From Rhodococcus sp. (in: high G+C Gram-positive bacteria) (GTDB lineage: Bacteria; Actinomycetota; Actinomycetes; Mycobacteriales; Mycobacteriaceae), in contig JAAZAD010000335.1 in the NCBI GenBank assembly GCA_012514505.1, positions 1-32,842 of the forward strand: a stretch of 32,842 bases of DNA, written 5' to 3'. Under the pieces are notes generated by a model. The model searched no databases, had not been told where the DNA came from, and saw only the letters and a program-made list of their open reading frames with translations. The position numbers and the translations under genes were made by a program. Numbering within the stretch: position 1 is the first letter of the stretch; each line of letters begins with the position of its first letter. Shown in pieces: positions 8,140 through 16,015 of the stretch.

Positions 8140-8175
8140 GGTCACGATTCTCGGACGAGTTCGAGAATCGTGACC
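8140..8175. terminator. Bidirectional hairpin between gcvP and the metallophosphoesterase
   Basis: A 14-bp perfect inverted repeat: GGTCACGATTCTCG (8140-8153), 8-nt loop, CGAGAATCGTGACC (8162-8175). It ends the plus-strand gcvP transcript 44 nt after the stop and can also act on the minus-strand operon. It lies inside the last 11 codons of the metallophosphoesterase gene. There is no T-run, as is common in actinobacteria. Confidence 0.75.
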
Positions 8176-9302
8176 TCCGGCGGAGTCCCCACTCGCACAG
8201 GTGGGCCCCATGCTCCCGTGCCACGCGTCGTGTACAGAGTCGTGTCGCCGAACCGGTCGAGACCGGTGACAGAAGGTTGCTGGGCGGGCACCAGATAGCC
8301 CAACGGCCACATCTGACCGCCATGAGTGTGGCCCGACAACTGCAGGTCGACGCCCCACTCAGCGGCTTCGATGACGTGCTTGGGCTGGTGTGCCAGCAGA
8401 ATGACAGCCCGATTCGGGTCCCGCCCGGCGAGCGCGGCGTCCAAGTCGGGTTCGTACGGCGCAGGTGACGTGAAGTCGTGGACTCCGGCGATATCCACGA
8501 CGGCATCGCCGCGGTGCAGTTCGACCCGTTCGTTACGGAGCGTACCGATCCCGAGACGGTCCCACACGTCCAACCACCGTCCGCCGTCATCGGCGTAGAA
8601 CTCGTGGTTACCGCTCACGCCGAACACCCCGAGAGGTGCGTGCAGGTCGGCCAGCGGATCGAGATCCGGGGACACTTTCGCCACGGTGCCGTCCACGACG
8701 TCGCCCACGATCGCGACCAGGTCGACGTTCTCGGGCTCGATCAGGTCGACCACCTGACGAGTGAAGGCGCGGCCACGGGCAGGACCGACATGTAGATCCG
8801 ACACGAGAGCGACCCGGACCCCGTCGAATTCACGCGGAAGTCGCGCCAACGGCACCCGTACCCGGACGATTCGTGGGTTCGCAGCCTCGACGACTCCGTA
8901 TCCCGCAGTCGCCAGTGCACCGAGGAGAACGACCCCGGTCCCGATGCGCAACGCCTGTCGTCGGCCGGGGTTCGCGGGCTCGTCGTCCGACTTGCCGGAG
9001 TGTTGTCGCCGAGTCACGACTCGTCCGATCCCGGACACCACGCCAATGACCAACAGCCCCACCAGGAGGTAGAGCAGCGACGCCAGCCACACCCAGCCGG
9101 TGAAGCCGATCGGTCTCGCCCAACTCGTATCGAACACCTCACCGGATCCGACACCGATCAGGGTCAGGAGCCACAGCACGACGAGCGCGGAATCAGCCAC
9201 CCGCGCCCAACGCCGAGACAGACCGGTCGCGCGCACCAGTCGTCGATGGAGCAGCCACGTGACCAGGCCGAGGACGATCGCAAAGATCGTGAGTCTGATC
9301 AT
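8142..9302 (-). CDS. Membrane-anchored metallophosphoesterase (YaeI-like)
   Basis: This 386-residue protein has membrane helices at about residues 3-18, 37-52, 70-92 and 118-137. A calcineurin-like phosphoesterase domain follows, with all metal motifs: VSDLHVG (167-173), GDVVDG (200-205), SGNHEF (230-235), LAHQPK (303-308) and SGHTHGGQ (323-330). The family hydrolyses phosphodiester or phosphomonoester bonds, in some members of UDP-lipid or envelope substrates; the substrate here is unknown. Its ATG overlaps the TAA of the upstream VWA gene by one base, so the two are translationally coupled. The last 34 bases form the shared terminator hairpin, which constrains the C-terminus (VTILELVRES). 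Confidence 0.92.
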   Translation of the reverse strand: MIRLTIFAIVLGLVTWLLHRRLVRATGLSRRWARVADSALVVLWLLTLIGVGSGEVFDTSWARPIGFTGWVWLASLLYLLVGLLVIGVVSGIGRVVTRRQHSGKSDDEPANPGRRQALRIGTGVVLLGALATAGYGVVEAANPRIVRVRVPLARLPREFDGVRVALVSDLHVGPARGRAFTRQVVDLIEPENVDLVAIVGDVVDGTVAKVSPDLDPLADLHAPLGVFGVSGNHEFYADDGGRWLDVWDRLGIGTLRNERVELHRGDAVVDIAGVHDFTSPAPYEPDLDAALAGRDPNRAVILLAHQPKHVIEAAEWGVDLQLSGHTHGGQMWPLGYLVPAQQPSVTGLDRFGDTTLYTTRGTGAWGPPVRVGTPPEVTILELVRES

Positions 9303-11074
9303 TACGAGGAAAACTCCGTGATGGCCTCGGTGAGAGCAGGCCCGTCCGACGAGTCCACGTTGCGGACGGTGCCGCCGGTCCGCTCGGCTACGGCACCGAA
9401 CGTGCTCGCGGTCTGGTTCTCGCCGATGGTGATGACGTCGATCTGGACGGGCGTCGATTCGTCGGACGCTTCTGCGATTGCAGAGAGTAGTTCTGCCCGC
9501 GTCGATCCTTCTTGATCGTCGACACCGTCGGTGATCAACAGGATCGAGTTGGTACGTCCGGGAACGTAATTGTCGACGGCGGTCTGGTAGGCGGCGGCCA
9601 GCGATGAGTAGGTCCAGGAGCCGGTAGCGGGTTCAGCGGCATCGAGGGCTTCGGTCAGCGCTTGACGACGGTCGTTCTCGCCCAATGGTCCGGTGCTAAC
9701 CGTGGCCAGGTAGGGGGCATCTTCGCCGAGGTCTTGGCTGTACTCCCACAACCCCAGGCTGGAGGTGTCCGGGGTCTTCTCGATCTGTGCGGCCAGGGCT
9801 GCCGTCGTGTTGCCCAGCCTGGTGTCCGCGCCTTCCTGGTCAGCCATGGATTGCGACTCGTCGAGCAGAATTGTCGTTGCCCGATCTTCGATGGGTGACG
9901 TGACGATGTGTTCGAGGTCGGTGGCCGTCGGCCGGTCCGCGGGAACGAGTGGAGTGCCGAGGTCTGGGAACTCGAGCGGGGTGTCCGTCGGGAGCGTGGT
10001 GCCGGGCACGCGGAATCCTGCGTCGGCGAATAGTTGTGCGTTGTCCGGTGTGCCGAGGAACTCGACGAGTTGTGCGGCTGCACGTGACTGAGTTTCGTCG
10101 CTGCCGGTGAGGATCGCGGCTGGGTAATCGGCCACCGGCGTGGCACCCGAGGGGAGGAAGGTGTCCACGCGGGCGAATTCGTCGTCGTGCAATGTGCGAT
10201 AGATCTGCTGCTCCGTGGCGGGAACTGCGTGGACGGTGGCATCCGCGTCTTCGGCGTGCTCGATCATGCCGGTAAGGCTGTCGGAGGTGGTGATGTCGGA
10301 CGGCTCGAGTACCGGCGCATTGCGAGACAACGTGGCGACGGCTGTGCGGACCGATGCGGTGTCCAACTGCTCCGGCGTGACCGGTCCCGTCGGTGCCCCG
10401 GCCACAGCGGCCGCGACTGCTTGGACGGCCATACCGGTCGGTGCCGAATCCGGTCCGATCGGTAGTGCGAGACGCAGTGAGCCCCATCCGGGCAATCCGC
10501 GGTCCTCCAAAGAGGTGGGTGTGGACTGAAGTGCGGGCAGGTCTTGCCAGCCAGTCGGCTCTGCGGACAGCGCGGCGGCGACGACACGCGGCACAGCGAG
10601 CACGATCGGGGTGACGGCTATCGAGTGTGGTTCGCCGGCTACGACGTCCGGCTGCTCCAATTCCGTGAGCGCCGACGACCCGCCAGGGATCCACAGGTTC
10701 GGGCGGGGACCGACACTGTCGTCCCACTGCTCGCCCGAGTCGGCATTCAGCGCACCGACCACAGCGCGGGCCTGCGCGGAAGCGACCTCGACGCGCACAC
10801 AGCGGTCCCGGATGACGGGGTCGGTGTCCGAGAACTTCTGCGCAAGTGTTTCCACGACGGGCGCGATGTCCGGTTCGGCGGTGACGTGGAGCACGGACTC
10901 TCCCTCGACGCACATTCCGGCGGCTTGGTCGGCCTGCTTGTCGATCCGCTCGCGAAGCTGAAACCATCCGAACACGACGGCGACCAGCAACGCGACCAGC
11001 ACGAGAACGATCAACGGGCCCTTACTGACTCCTCGGACGCCGCCTGCGCCGCGATGCTCTCCCACGTGACTCAC
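9302..11074 (-). CDS. Membrane-anchored substrate-binding and VWA domain protein (Rv1836c-like)
   Basis: This 590-residue protein has a cytoplasmic start, one signal-anchor helix (about 20-38) and an extracytoplasmic region joining two modules. Residues about 60-390 resemble a periplasmic solute-binding fold (VLHVTAEPDIAPVVETLAQKF, NLWIPGGSSAL, YPAAILTG). Residues about 398-588 are a von Willebrand A domain with a complete metal site: DESQS at 405-409 (DxSxS), a Thr in the middle and LLITDGVDD further on. The fusion suggests a surface protein that binds a ligand or an envelope partner through metal-dependent contacts; the true function is unknown. The start is GTG at 11074 with only a weak AGAAAG ahead of it. 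It precedes and overlaps the phosphoesterase gene. Rv1836c lies beside glcB in M. tuberculosis in the same way. Confidence 0.85.
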   Translation of the reverse strand: MSHVGEHRGAGGVRGVSKGPLIVLVLVALLVAVVFGWFQLRERIDKQADQAAGMCVEGESVLHVTAEPDIAPVVETLAQKFSDTDPVIRDRCVRVEVASAQARAVVGALNADSGEQWDDSVGPRPNLWIPGGSSALTELEQPDVVAGEPHSIAVTPIVLAVPRVVAAALSAEPTGWQDLPALQSTPTSLEDRGLPGWGSLRLALPIGPDSAPTGMAVQAVAAAVAGAPTGPVTPEQLDTASVRTAVATLSRNAPVLEPSDITTSDSLTGMIEHAEDADATVHAVPATEQQIYRTLHDDEFARVDTFLPSGATPVADYPAAILTGSDETQSRAAAQLVEFLGTPDNAQLFADAGFRVPGTTLPTDTPLEFPDLGTPLVPADRPTATDLEHIVTSPIEDRATTILLDESQSMADQEGADTRLGNTTAALAAQIEKTPDTSSLGLWEYSQDLGEDAPYLATVSTGPLGENDRRQALTEALDAAEPATGSWTYSSLAAAYQTAVDNYVPGRTNSILLITDGVDDQEGSTRAELLSAIAEASDESTPVQIDVITIGENQTASTFGAVAERTGGTVRNVDSSDGPALTEAITEFSS

Positions 11075-11103
11075 TTTCTGCTTCCGCCGACTCCAACGTC
11101 ACG

Positions 11104-11132
11104 AGTCTAGTGATGGATTGCTGCCATACCGA
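11104..11132 (-). promoter_or_regulatory. Candidate promoter of the VWA-phosphoesterase operon
   Basis: Read on the minus strand: TCGGTA (11127-11132), 17-nt spacer, TAGACT (11104-11109). The -10 is good and the -35 weak. It lies between the glcB terminator and the GTG at 11074, so the pair would be transcribed independently of glcB. Confidence 0.4.
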
Positions 11133-11135
11133 CGC

Positions 11136-11168
11136 CTCGACCCCGCCACCAGCGGTGACGGGGTCGAG
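11136..11168 (-). terminator. Terminator of glcB
   Basis: CTCGACCCCG (11136-11145) pairs with CGGGGTCGAG (11159-11168). Inside, after one mismatch, CACC (11147-11150) pairs with GGTG (11154-11157) around a 3-nt loop. The result is a nearly perfect 33-nt hairpin 27 nt past the glcB stop, without a T-run. Confidence 0.8.
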
Positions 11169-11195
11169 TGTGAACAGGCGACCCGGTTCTTCAGG

Positions 11196-13379
11196 TCAGG
11201 CGTTCGCTGCCTTGTACTCGCGACGGCGACGGTGCAGGATCGGCTCGGTGTAGCCGCTGGGCTGCTTCGCACCCTCGAGGATCAGTTCCTTGGCTGCCTG
11301 GAATGCGATGTTGGTGTCGAAATCCGGTGCCATGGGGCGGTAGCCGGAATCACCGCTGTTCTGGCGATCGACGACCGGTGCCATCCGCTCGAGGGAGGCC
11401 ACGACGTCGGCTTCCGACACGATGTCGTGACGAATCCAGTTCGCGAGAAGCTGGCTCGAGATGCGCAGCGTGGCGCGGTCCTCCATCAAGGCGACATCGT
11501 GGATGTCCGGAACCTTCGAGCAACCGACGCCCGCGTCGATCCAGCGAACGACGTAGCCGAGGATCGACTGGCAGTTGTTGTCGAGCTCTTCCTTCTTCTC
11601 TGCGTCGCTCCAGTTGGTGTCGGGCGCGAGAGGAATGGTGAGAATGTCCTCGAGCTGAGCGCGCTTCTTGCCTGCGAGCTCGTTCTGCACGGCAAACACG
11701 TCGACCTGGTGGTAATGGGTCGCGTGCAGGGTCGCGCCGGTGGGGGAGGGAACCCATGCCGTGTTGGCGCCGGCCTTGGGGTGACCGATCTTCTGCTCGA
11801 GCATGTCGGCCATCAGCTCGGTCATCGCCCACATGCCCTTGCCGATCTGCGCCTTGCCCTGCAGTCCGGCAGCCAGTCCGGTGTCCACGTTCCAGTCCTC
11901 GTAGGCGGCGATCCACTTCTGCTGCTTCATCGCACCCTTGCGGATGACAGCGCCGGCCTCCATCGACGTGTGGATCTCGTCGCCGGTGCGGTCGAGGAAT
12001 CCGGTGTTGATGAAGACGACCCGCTCGCTGGCCTCCTTGATGCATGCGGCGAGGTTGACCGTGGTGCGGCGCTCCTCGTCCATGATGCCGACCTTGAGCG
12101 TGTTGGCGGGCAGGCCGAGGACTTCCTCGACGCGGCCGAACAGCTCGCTGGTGAACGCAACCTCTTCGGGCCCGTGCTGCTTGGGCTTGACGATGTAGAT
12201 CGAGCCGGTGCGGCTGTTGTCCAGGGGACCGTTGTCGTCGCTGATCTTCAGGCCGTGCATTGCGGCGAGGCTCGTGATCAGTGCGTCGAGGATGCCCTCG
12301 GGAACCTCGTTGCCGTCGGCGTCGAGGACGGCCGGGTTGGTCATCAGGTGTCCGACGTTACGAACGAACAGCAGCGAGCGGCCGTGCAGGCTGAGTTCGC
12401 CGCCGTCCGGTGTGGTGTACGTGCGGTTCGCGTTGAGGGTGCGGGTGATGTTCTTGCCGCCCTTGACCATGTCTTCCGACAGGTCACCACGGTTGAGGCC
12501 GAGCCAGTTGCGGTAGCCGACCACCTTGTCGTCCGCGTCGACAGCAGCGACAGAGTCTTCGAAGTCCATGATCGTGGTGATCGCGGACTCGAGCACAACA
12601 TCCTTGACGCCGGCCGCATCGGTGCTGCCGATGGGCGAATCGGCGTCGATCTGGATCTCCGCGTGCAGGCCGTTGTTGAGGAGCAGCACGCTGGTCGGCG
12701 CCGCCGTCTCACCGAGGTATCCGACGAGCTTCTCCGGCTGGGCGAGGCCGGTGACGGATCCGTCGGCCAGGGCAACCTTCAGGACGCCACCTTCGATGGA
12801 GTATTTCTGCGAGTCGGCGTGCGAGCCGGACTCGAGCGGCGCAGCGGTGTCGAGGAAGTTACGGGCCCAGGCGATGACCTTGTCACCGCGGACCTTGTTG
12901 TAGCCCGTTCCCTTTTCGGCGCCGCCCTCTTCGGAGATGGCATTGGTTCCGTACAGCGCGTCGTAGAGCGAACCCCACCGTGCGTTCGACGCATTGAGAG
13001 CGAACCGGGCGTTGAGAACAGGAACCACGAGCTGCGGGCCTGCCGTGGTTGCGATCTCGGCGTCGACATTCGCCGTGGTGATCTCGAACGGCTCGGGTTC
13101 GGGGACCAGGTATCCGATCTCCGAGAGGAATGCCTTGTACTCCGCCATGTCGATCGGCTTGCCCGCACGGTCACGGTGCCAGGCGTCGATCTTCGCCTGG
13201 AGGTCGTCGCGCTTGGCGAGCAGGTCGCGGTTCTTGGGGGCGAGATCACTCACGAGCTTGTCGGCGCCGGACCAGAAGGCGTCGGCATCCACACCGGTGC
13301 CGGGAAGGGCTTCGTTCCCGACGAAGTCGTAGAGAACCTTGGCGACCTGAAGTCCGCCGACCTGAACACGCTCAGTCAT
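11196..13379 (-). CDS. glcB: Malate synthase G
   Basis: This enzyme condenses glyoxylate with acetyl-CoA to malate in the glyoxylate shunt and in disposal of glycolate or glyoxylate. The 727-residue product is the monomeric G form. Active-site residues, each one position later than in M. tuberculosis GlcB, are all present: R340 (LLFVRNVGH), E435 ([10 protein letters not shown]), D463 ([11 protein letters not shown]), C620 ([10 protein letters not shown]) and D634 (LMEDRATLR). The ATG at 13379 has GTGAGG 8 nt upstream. It lies 109 nt downstream of the TauE/SafE gene on the same strand; that gap holds a 9-bp direct repeat that could be regulatory. It is followed by a strong hairpin terminator. 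A 781-codon antisense open frame covers it and is a codon-bias shadow. Confidence 0.98.
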   Translation of the reverse strand: MTERVQVGGLQVAKVLYDFVGNEALPGTGVDADAFWSGADKLVSDLAPKNRDLLAKRDDLQAKIDAWHRDRAGKPIDMAEYKAFLSEIGYLVPEPEPFEITTANVDAEIATTAGPQLVVPVLNARFALNASNARWGSLYDALYGTNAISEEGGAEKGTGYNKVRGDKVIAWARNFLDTAAPLESGSHADSQKYSIEGGVLKVALADGSVTGLAQPEKLVGYLGETAAPTSVLLLNNGLHAEIQIDADSPIGSTDAAGVKDVVLESAITTIMDFEDSVAAVDADDKVVGYRNWLGLNRGDLSEDMVKGGKNITRTLNANRTYTTPDGGELSLHGRSLLFVRNVGHLMTNPAVLDADGNEVPEGILDALITSLAAMHGLKISDDNGPLDNSRTGSIYIVKPKQHGPEEVAFTSELFGRVEEVLGLPANTLKVGIMDEERRTTVNLAACIKEASERVVFINTGFLDRTGDEIHTSMEAGAVIRKGAMKQQKWIAAYEDWNVDTGLAAGLQGKAQIGKGMWAMTELMADMLEQKIGHPKAGANTAWVPSPTGATLHATHYHQVDVFAVQNELAGKKRAQLEDILTIPLAPDTNWSDAEKKEELDNNCQSILGYVVRWIDAGVGCSKVPDIHDVALMEDRATLRISSQLLANWIRHDIVSEADVVASLERMAPVVDRQNSGDSGYRPMAPDFDTNIAFQAAKELILEGAKQPSGYTEPILHRRRREYKAANA

Positions 13380-13413
13380 GAAATAGCCTCACTTTTCCGC
13401 TATCGGAGCACCT

Positions 13414-13441
13414 GTTTCGATGCCGTGTATCGGTTTCGATG
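13414..13441. repeat. Direct repeat upstream of glcB
   Basis: GTTTCGATG occurs at 13414-13422 and again at 13433-13441, 19 bp apart (about two helical turns), 35-62 bp before the glcB start. The spacing suits a dimeric regulator bound on one DNA face. No known consensus is recognised. Confidence 0.35.
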
Positions 13442-13488
13442 TTACCTGGGAGTAGACGTGTGAGTGTCGGTGACCTCGGTGCCGGTCG

Positions 13489-14487
13489 TCACCGTGGGGA
13501 TGGGTCCACCTTTGGCGGCAGTGCCGTGGTGTCCGTGGTTGCCACGCCGGATGGCGCACCGGTCGAGGGAAGGAATTCTCCGTCGACGGGTGCGATCGAG
13601 GTGAGCTCGCCGGCGGCTTCTTCCGAGGTGAGGCGCGAACGACGCCAGGCGATGGACAGGAGCGCGAACCAGGCGGCGATCAACACCACGTAGGTCGAGG
13701 CGGCAAGGACACCGGAGATCTCGGCGTTCGACACCAACTTCTGGGCGTTGGTGATCACGATGATTCCGCCGACTGCTGTCCCGAGGATCGTCGCCGAGAT
13801 CCGGCTGACCAGCCATGCGGCGATCGGTGCGGCGATCACACCACCGAGGGCCAAGCCGGCGATGATGGTCAGGTTGTCGAAGAAGCTGCTTCCGAGTCCG
13901 ATGATGAATCCGACGCTCGCGGCGGTCGAGACGAGAAACTCGGACGCGCTGACCGAGCCGATGACCGTTCGTGGGGCCGTCTTGCCACGAGACAACAGGG
14001 TGCTGGTGGTGATCGGTCCCCAGCCGCCGCCGCCACTGGCGTCGATGAAGCCCCCGAAAAGGCCGAGCGGGGACAAGAATTTGGCGGTGTGCGGCGACGT
14101 CCTTGCGGAGGTGACGGCCGGAGGCCGAATCGAGAATCGCAACAGGACGTAAACGCCGATCACCAACAGAATCGTGGAGGTGACCGGAACAGCAGATTCT
14201 GTCGACAAACCGGAGAGGACCGTGGCGCCCAGAAAGGCGCCGATTGCCCCAGGGACGCCGAGGCTGAGAACCAGCTTCCAGTCGATGTTGCGGAATCGCC
14301 AATGAGATGCGCCGGACGCGAGGGTGGTGCCGACTTCGGCGAAGTGCACGGCTGCGCTGGCATGCGCGGGGCCGACACCGCTGAAAACCAAGAGGGTGGT
14401 TGCCGTCACGCCGAACGCCATGCCGAGGGCGCCGTCGACGAGCTGAGCGCCGACACCGACAAGGGTGAACACCAAGAGCTTGAGCAA
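13489..14487 (-). CDS. TauE/SafE family sulfite/organosulfur exporter
   Basis: This 332-residue polytopic membrane protein has about eight helices in two similar halves. Family marks are GVGAQLVDGALGMAFGVTAT (11-30) with helix 1, VHFAEVGTTLASGASHWRFR (about 47-66) and the second-half GGFIDASGGGGWGPITTSTL. The hydrophilic tail (about 285-332, Pro/Ser/Thr-rich) is longer than usual. Members export sulfite, sulfoacetate or other small sulfur anions. The start is TTG at 14487 with GGAG 5 nt upstream, an unusual start codon. The 5' leader is remarkable: a cysteine-ending peptide and a terminator-like hairpin (14502-14640) strongly suggest control by charged tRNA-Cys, which fits a sulfur transporter. 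Direction and substrate are inferred from family only. Confidence 0.88.
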   Translation of the reverse strand: MLKLLVFTLVGVGAQLVDGALGMAFGVTATTLLVFSGVGPAHASAAVHFAEVGTTLASGASHWRFRNIDWKLVLSLGVPGAIGAFLGATVLSGLSTESAVPVTSTILLVIGVYVLLRFSIRPPAVTSARTSPHTAKFLSPLGLFGGFIDASGGGGWGPITTSTLLSRGKTAPRTVIGSVSASEFLVSTAASVGFIIGLGSSFFDNLTIIAGLALGGVIAAPIAAWLVSRISATILGTAVGGIIVITNAQKLVSNAEISGVLAASTYVVLIAAWFALLSIAWRRSRLTSEEAAGELTSIAPVDGEFLPSTGAPSGVATTDTTALPPKVDPSPR

Positions 14488-14501
14488 CGAAACTCCGACT
14501 G

Positions 14502-14542
14502 CAGACTGAAAAGGGGAATGAGAAACCGGCGCAGAGCCGGTT
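14502..14542 (-). terminator. Attenuator-like hairpin in the TauE/SafE leader
   Basis: On the minus strand AACCGGC (14536-14542) pairs with GCCGGTT (14524-14530) around a 5-nt loop. A pyrimidine run, TTCTCATTCCCCTTTT, covers about 14508-14523. The leader-peptide stop codon (14542-14544) overlaps the first base of the stem, so a ribosome at the last codons would physically block it. The exporter starts 15-20 nt beyond the T-run. Confidence 0.7.
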
Positions 14543-14640
14543 CAGCAACATCCCTGGTCGAAGCAGTGTCCGCGACGTGACGGCCAGAAGGGCCGAAGAG
14601 CGAGGGAGGCAGCGGGGCCCTCCTGGCTCGTGCGGTTCAC
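14542..14640 (-). CDS. Cysteine-rich leader peptide (32 aa)
   Basis: This short reading frame is below the usual size cut-off. GTG at 14638-14640 is preceded by AGGAG (14646-14650) with 5-nt spacing, an excellent ribosome site. The peptide begins MNRTSQEG and ends RRGHCFDQGCC, with Cys at 26, 31 and 32; the last two codons before TGA are TGT TGC. The stop lies at the foot of a terminator-like hairpin. Small upstream frames ending in cysteine runs are known in mycobacteria to attenuate sulfur and cysteine genes, and short leader peptides precede sulfur transport genes in streptomycetes. Here the downstream gene is a TauE/SafE exporter. Translation and cysteine response are inference from this layout. 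Confidence 0.75.
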   Translation of the reverse strand: MNRTSQEGPAASLALRPFWPSRRGHCFDQGCC

Positions 14641-14668
14641 GGTGGCTCCTGTGCAGTCGAATTTCGGT

Positions 14669-14698
14669 GGTGTCGAACTCGAGGGGTGTCGAACTCGA
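14669..14698. repeat. 14-bp direct repeat in the leader region
   Basis: GGTGTCGAACTCGA occurs at 14669-14682 and 14685-14698 (period 16), with a further GTCGAA at 14657. Each copy contains TCGAACTCGA, a near-palindrome. The repeats lie just downstream of the predicted transcription start and upstream of the leader peptide, as repressor sites often do. Confidence 0.5.
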
Positions 14699-14711
14699 AA
14701 GGTACTGGTAG

Positions 14712-14740
14712 AGGTTAGCCCCTGCGCCGTGGTCGGTCAC
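14712..14740 (-). promoter_or_regulatory. Candidate promoter of the leader-TauE/SafE unit
   Basis: On the minus strand: GTGACC (14735-14740), 17-nt spacer, TAACCT (14712-14717). The -35 core TGAC and the -10 TANNNT both fit. The -35 is embedded in the terminator hairpin of the preceding gene. The predicted start is near 14705, giving a leader of about 65 nt before the peptide. Confidence 0.5.
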
Positions 14741-14758
14741 AGTCGGGACCGACCACGG
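14727..14758 (-). terminator. Terminator of the saccharopine-dehydrogenase-like gene
   Basis: CCGTGGTCGGTC (14727-14738), 8-nt loop, GACCGACCACGG (14747-14758): a perfect 12-bp stem 10 nt past the stop at 14768. It overlaps the -35 of the next promoter. Confidence 0.75.
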
Positions 14759-14767
14759 TGTGGTGGT

Positions 14768-16006
14768 TCACATTCTGCGAGCCGACAATTCGAACCCGGC
14801 TCGACGCAACCGGTCGACGAGAACGTCGCCCATTGCGGTCGCCGGGGTCAGTACGCCGGCCGCTTCCGGTAGTTCGGCGCGGTCGAATGCCAGGCTGAGC
14901 GCGGACTCGCCGAGCATGACCGCGGTTGCCTTGTACCCGGGGTCTCCGCTTGCTTTCACCCGGGATGCGTAACGTGCTCCGGTCGTCGTGGTGGTGTAGA
15001 CGTCCATAGTGAAGTGCCCGTTTTCGCGTGCTGCCTCGTTCGGTCCTTCGCCTGGTTTGGGCAGGAGTCGATCGAGGACGGCGCGGGTGGGCCGAAGCGC
15101 CATGCCGACCATTCCGACGCCGATACCTGCGGTCACGGCAACGGCGATGGCAGGAGACAGAGCCGACGATCCGACGCTCATCACCTCGCGATACCGGAAT
15201 CCGCGTCCGTATGCCCATTCGCGAAGCGAATTGGTTCGCCGCACGACACGTGTGTTCGCCGGGCCCATGACGAACGGGATCTTCCAGCCGCGAACCTCGG
15301 GTGCGATGTCGGCACCCTTGACGATGCTCATGTCGGACTGCCGACCGAGGTCCGGTTCTGCTGACCGGTCGGGGCTGAGTGAGTACGGACCAGCCGCGAT
15401 GCGCCGCAGATCCGGGGCGTCTCGTGTCTCGTCGATCTGGTTCCGTAGAGAATCGATGGTTCCGCCGCTGGCACCACCACGCAACGCCGACACCACGAGC
15501 GTCGTATCGGTGAGCTCCCCGGCACCGTCGTCCGCCACCGCTTTGTGCAGGATGTGTACGCCCAGGTCCGACGGGATCGAGTCGAATCCACACGAATGAA
15601 CGATGCGTGCACCAGACGACTGCGCAGTCTCGTGATGGGCGTCGATGGTGGCGCGAGCGAACAACACTTCACCGCTGAGATCGACGTAATCGGTTCCCGC
15701 CTCCGCGCAGGCGCGCACCAGTTCGCGTCCGTACTTGGCATAGGGGCCCACCGTGGTGGCCACCACTCGCGTACGAGCGGCGAGTGCGTCGAGTGCGGCG
15801 CCGTCGTCGGCATCGGCGACGACGATCGGCCAGGACGAGGCCGCAGTCGGCAGGGTGGACCGAACTGCCTCGAGCTTGTCTCGCGAGCGCCCACCGAGTG
15901 CGATGCGCGCCGTGGTGGGCGCATGTTCGGCGAGATAGGCGGCGAGGAGTTTGCCGACGAATCCTGTTGCCCCGTATACGACGATGTCGAGTTCGCGTTC
16001 GCTCAT
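14768..16006 (-). CDS. Saccharopine dehydrogenase NADP-binding domain protein (trans-acting enoyl reductase type)
   Basis: This 412-residue protein has an N-terminal Rossmann fold: DIVVYGATGFVGKLLAAYLA (7-26) with GATGFVG, then ALGGRSRDKL (about 36-45), where the Arg suggests NADP. YVDLSGEVLFAR (about 107-118) and HSCGFDSIPSDLGVH (about 137-151) are typical of the actinobacterial group that includes Rv2449c and the trans-acting enoyl reductase Rv2953. A hydrophobic segment near 276-300 may contact membranes. It probably reduces a lipid or polyketide double bond, but lysine-pathway activity is unlikely for this clade. The ATG at 16006 lies 9 nt after the DUF2784 stop, so the two are probably one operon. 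A TAGGGT hexamer just ahead could also be a -10. Confidence 0.85.
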   Translation of the reverse strand: MSERELDIVVYGATGFVGKLLAAYLAEHAPTTARIALGGRSRDKLEAVRSTLPTAASSWPIVVADADDGAALDALAARTRVVATTVGPYAKYGRELVRACAEAGTDYVDLSGEVLFARATIDAHHETAQSSGARIVHSCGFDSIPSDLGVHILHKAVADDGAGELTDTTLVVSALRGGASGGTIDSLRNQIDETRDAPDLRRIAAGPYSLSPDRSAEPDLGRQSDMSIVKGADIAPEVRGWKIPFVMGPANTRVVRRTNSLREWAYGRGFRYREVMSVGSSALSPAIAVAVTAGIGVGMVGMALRPTRAVLDRLLPKPGEGPNEAARENGHFTMDVYTTTTTGARYASRVKASGDPGYKATAVMLGESALSLAFDRAELPEAAGVLTPATAMGDVLVDRLRRAGFELSARRM

Positions 16007-16015
16007 TCCGCCACC

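Noticed and set aside
9840..10967. 375-residue minus-strand frame within the VWA gene region
   Set aside because: It is an overlapping frame of the same strand with Arg/His-rich composition and no domain; the 590-residue frame carries the anchor helix and metal site.
11118..13463. 781-codon plus-strand open frame opposite glcB
   Set aside because: It is fully antisense to a malate synthase with all active-site residues. The translation shows no family motifs, and long antisense frames are expected at this GC content and codon bias.
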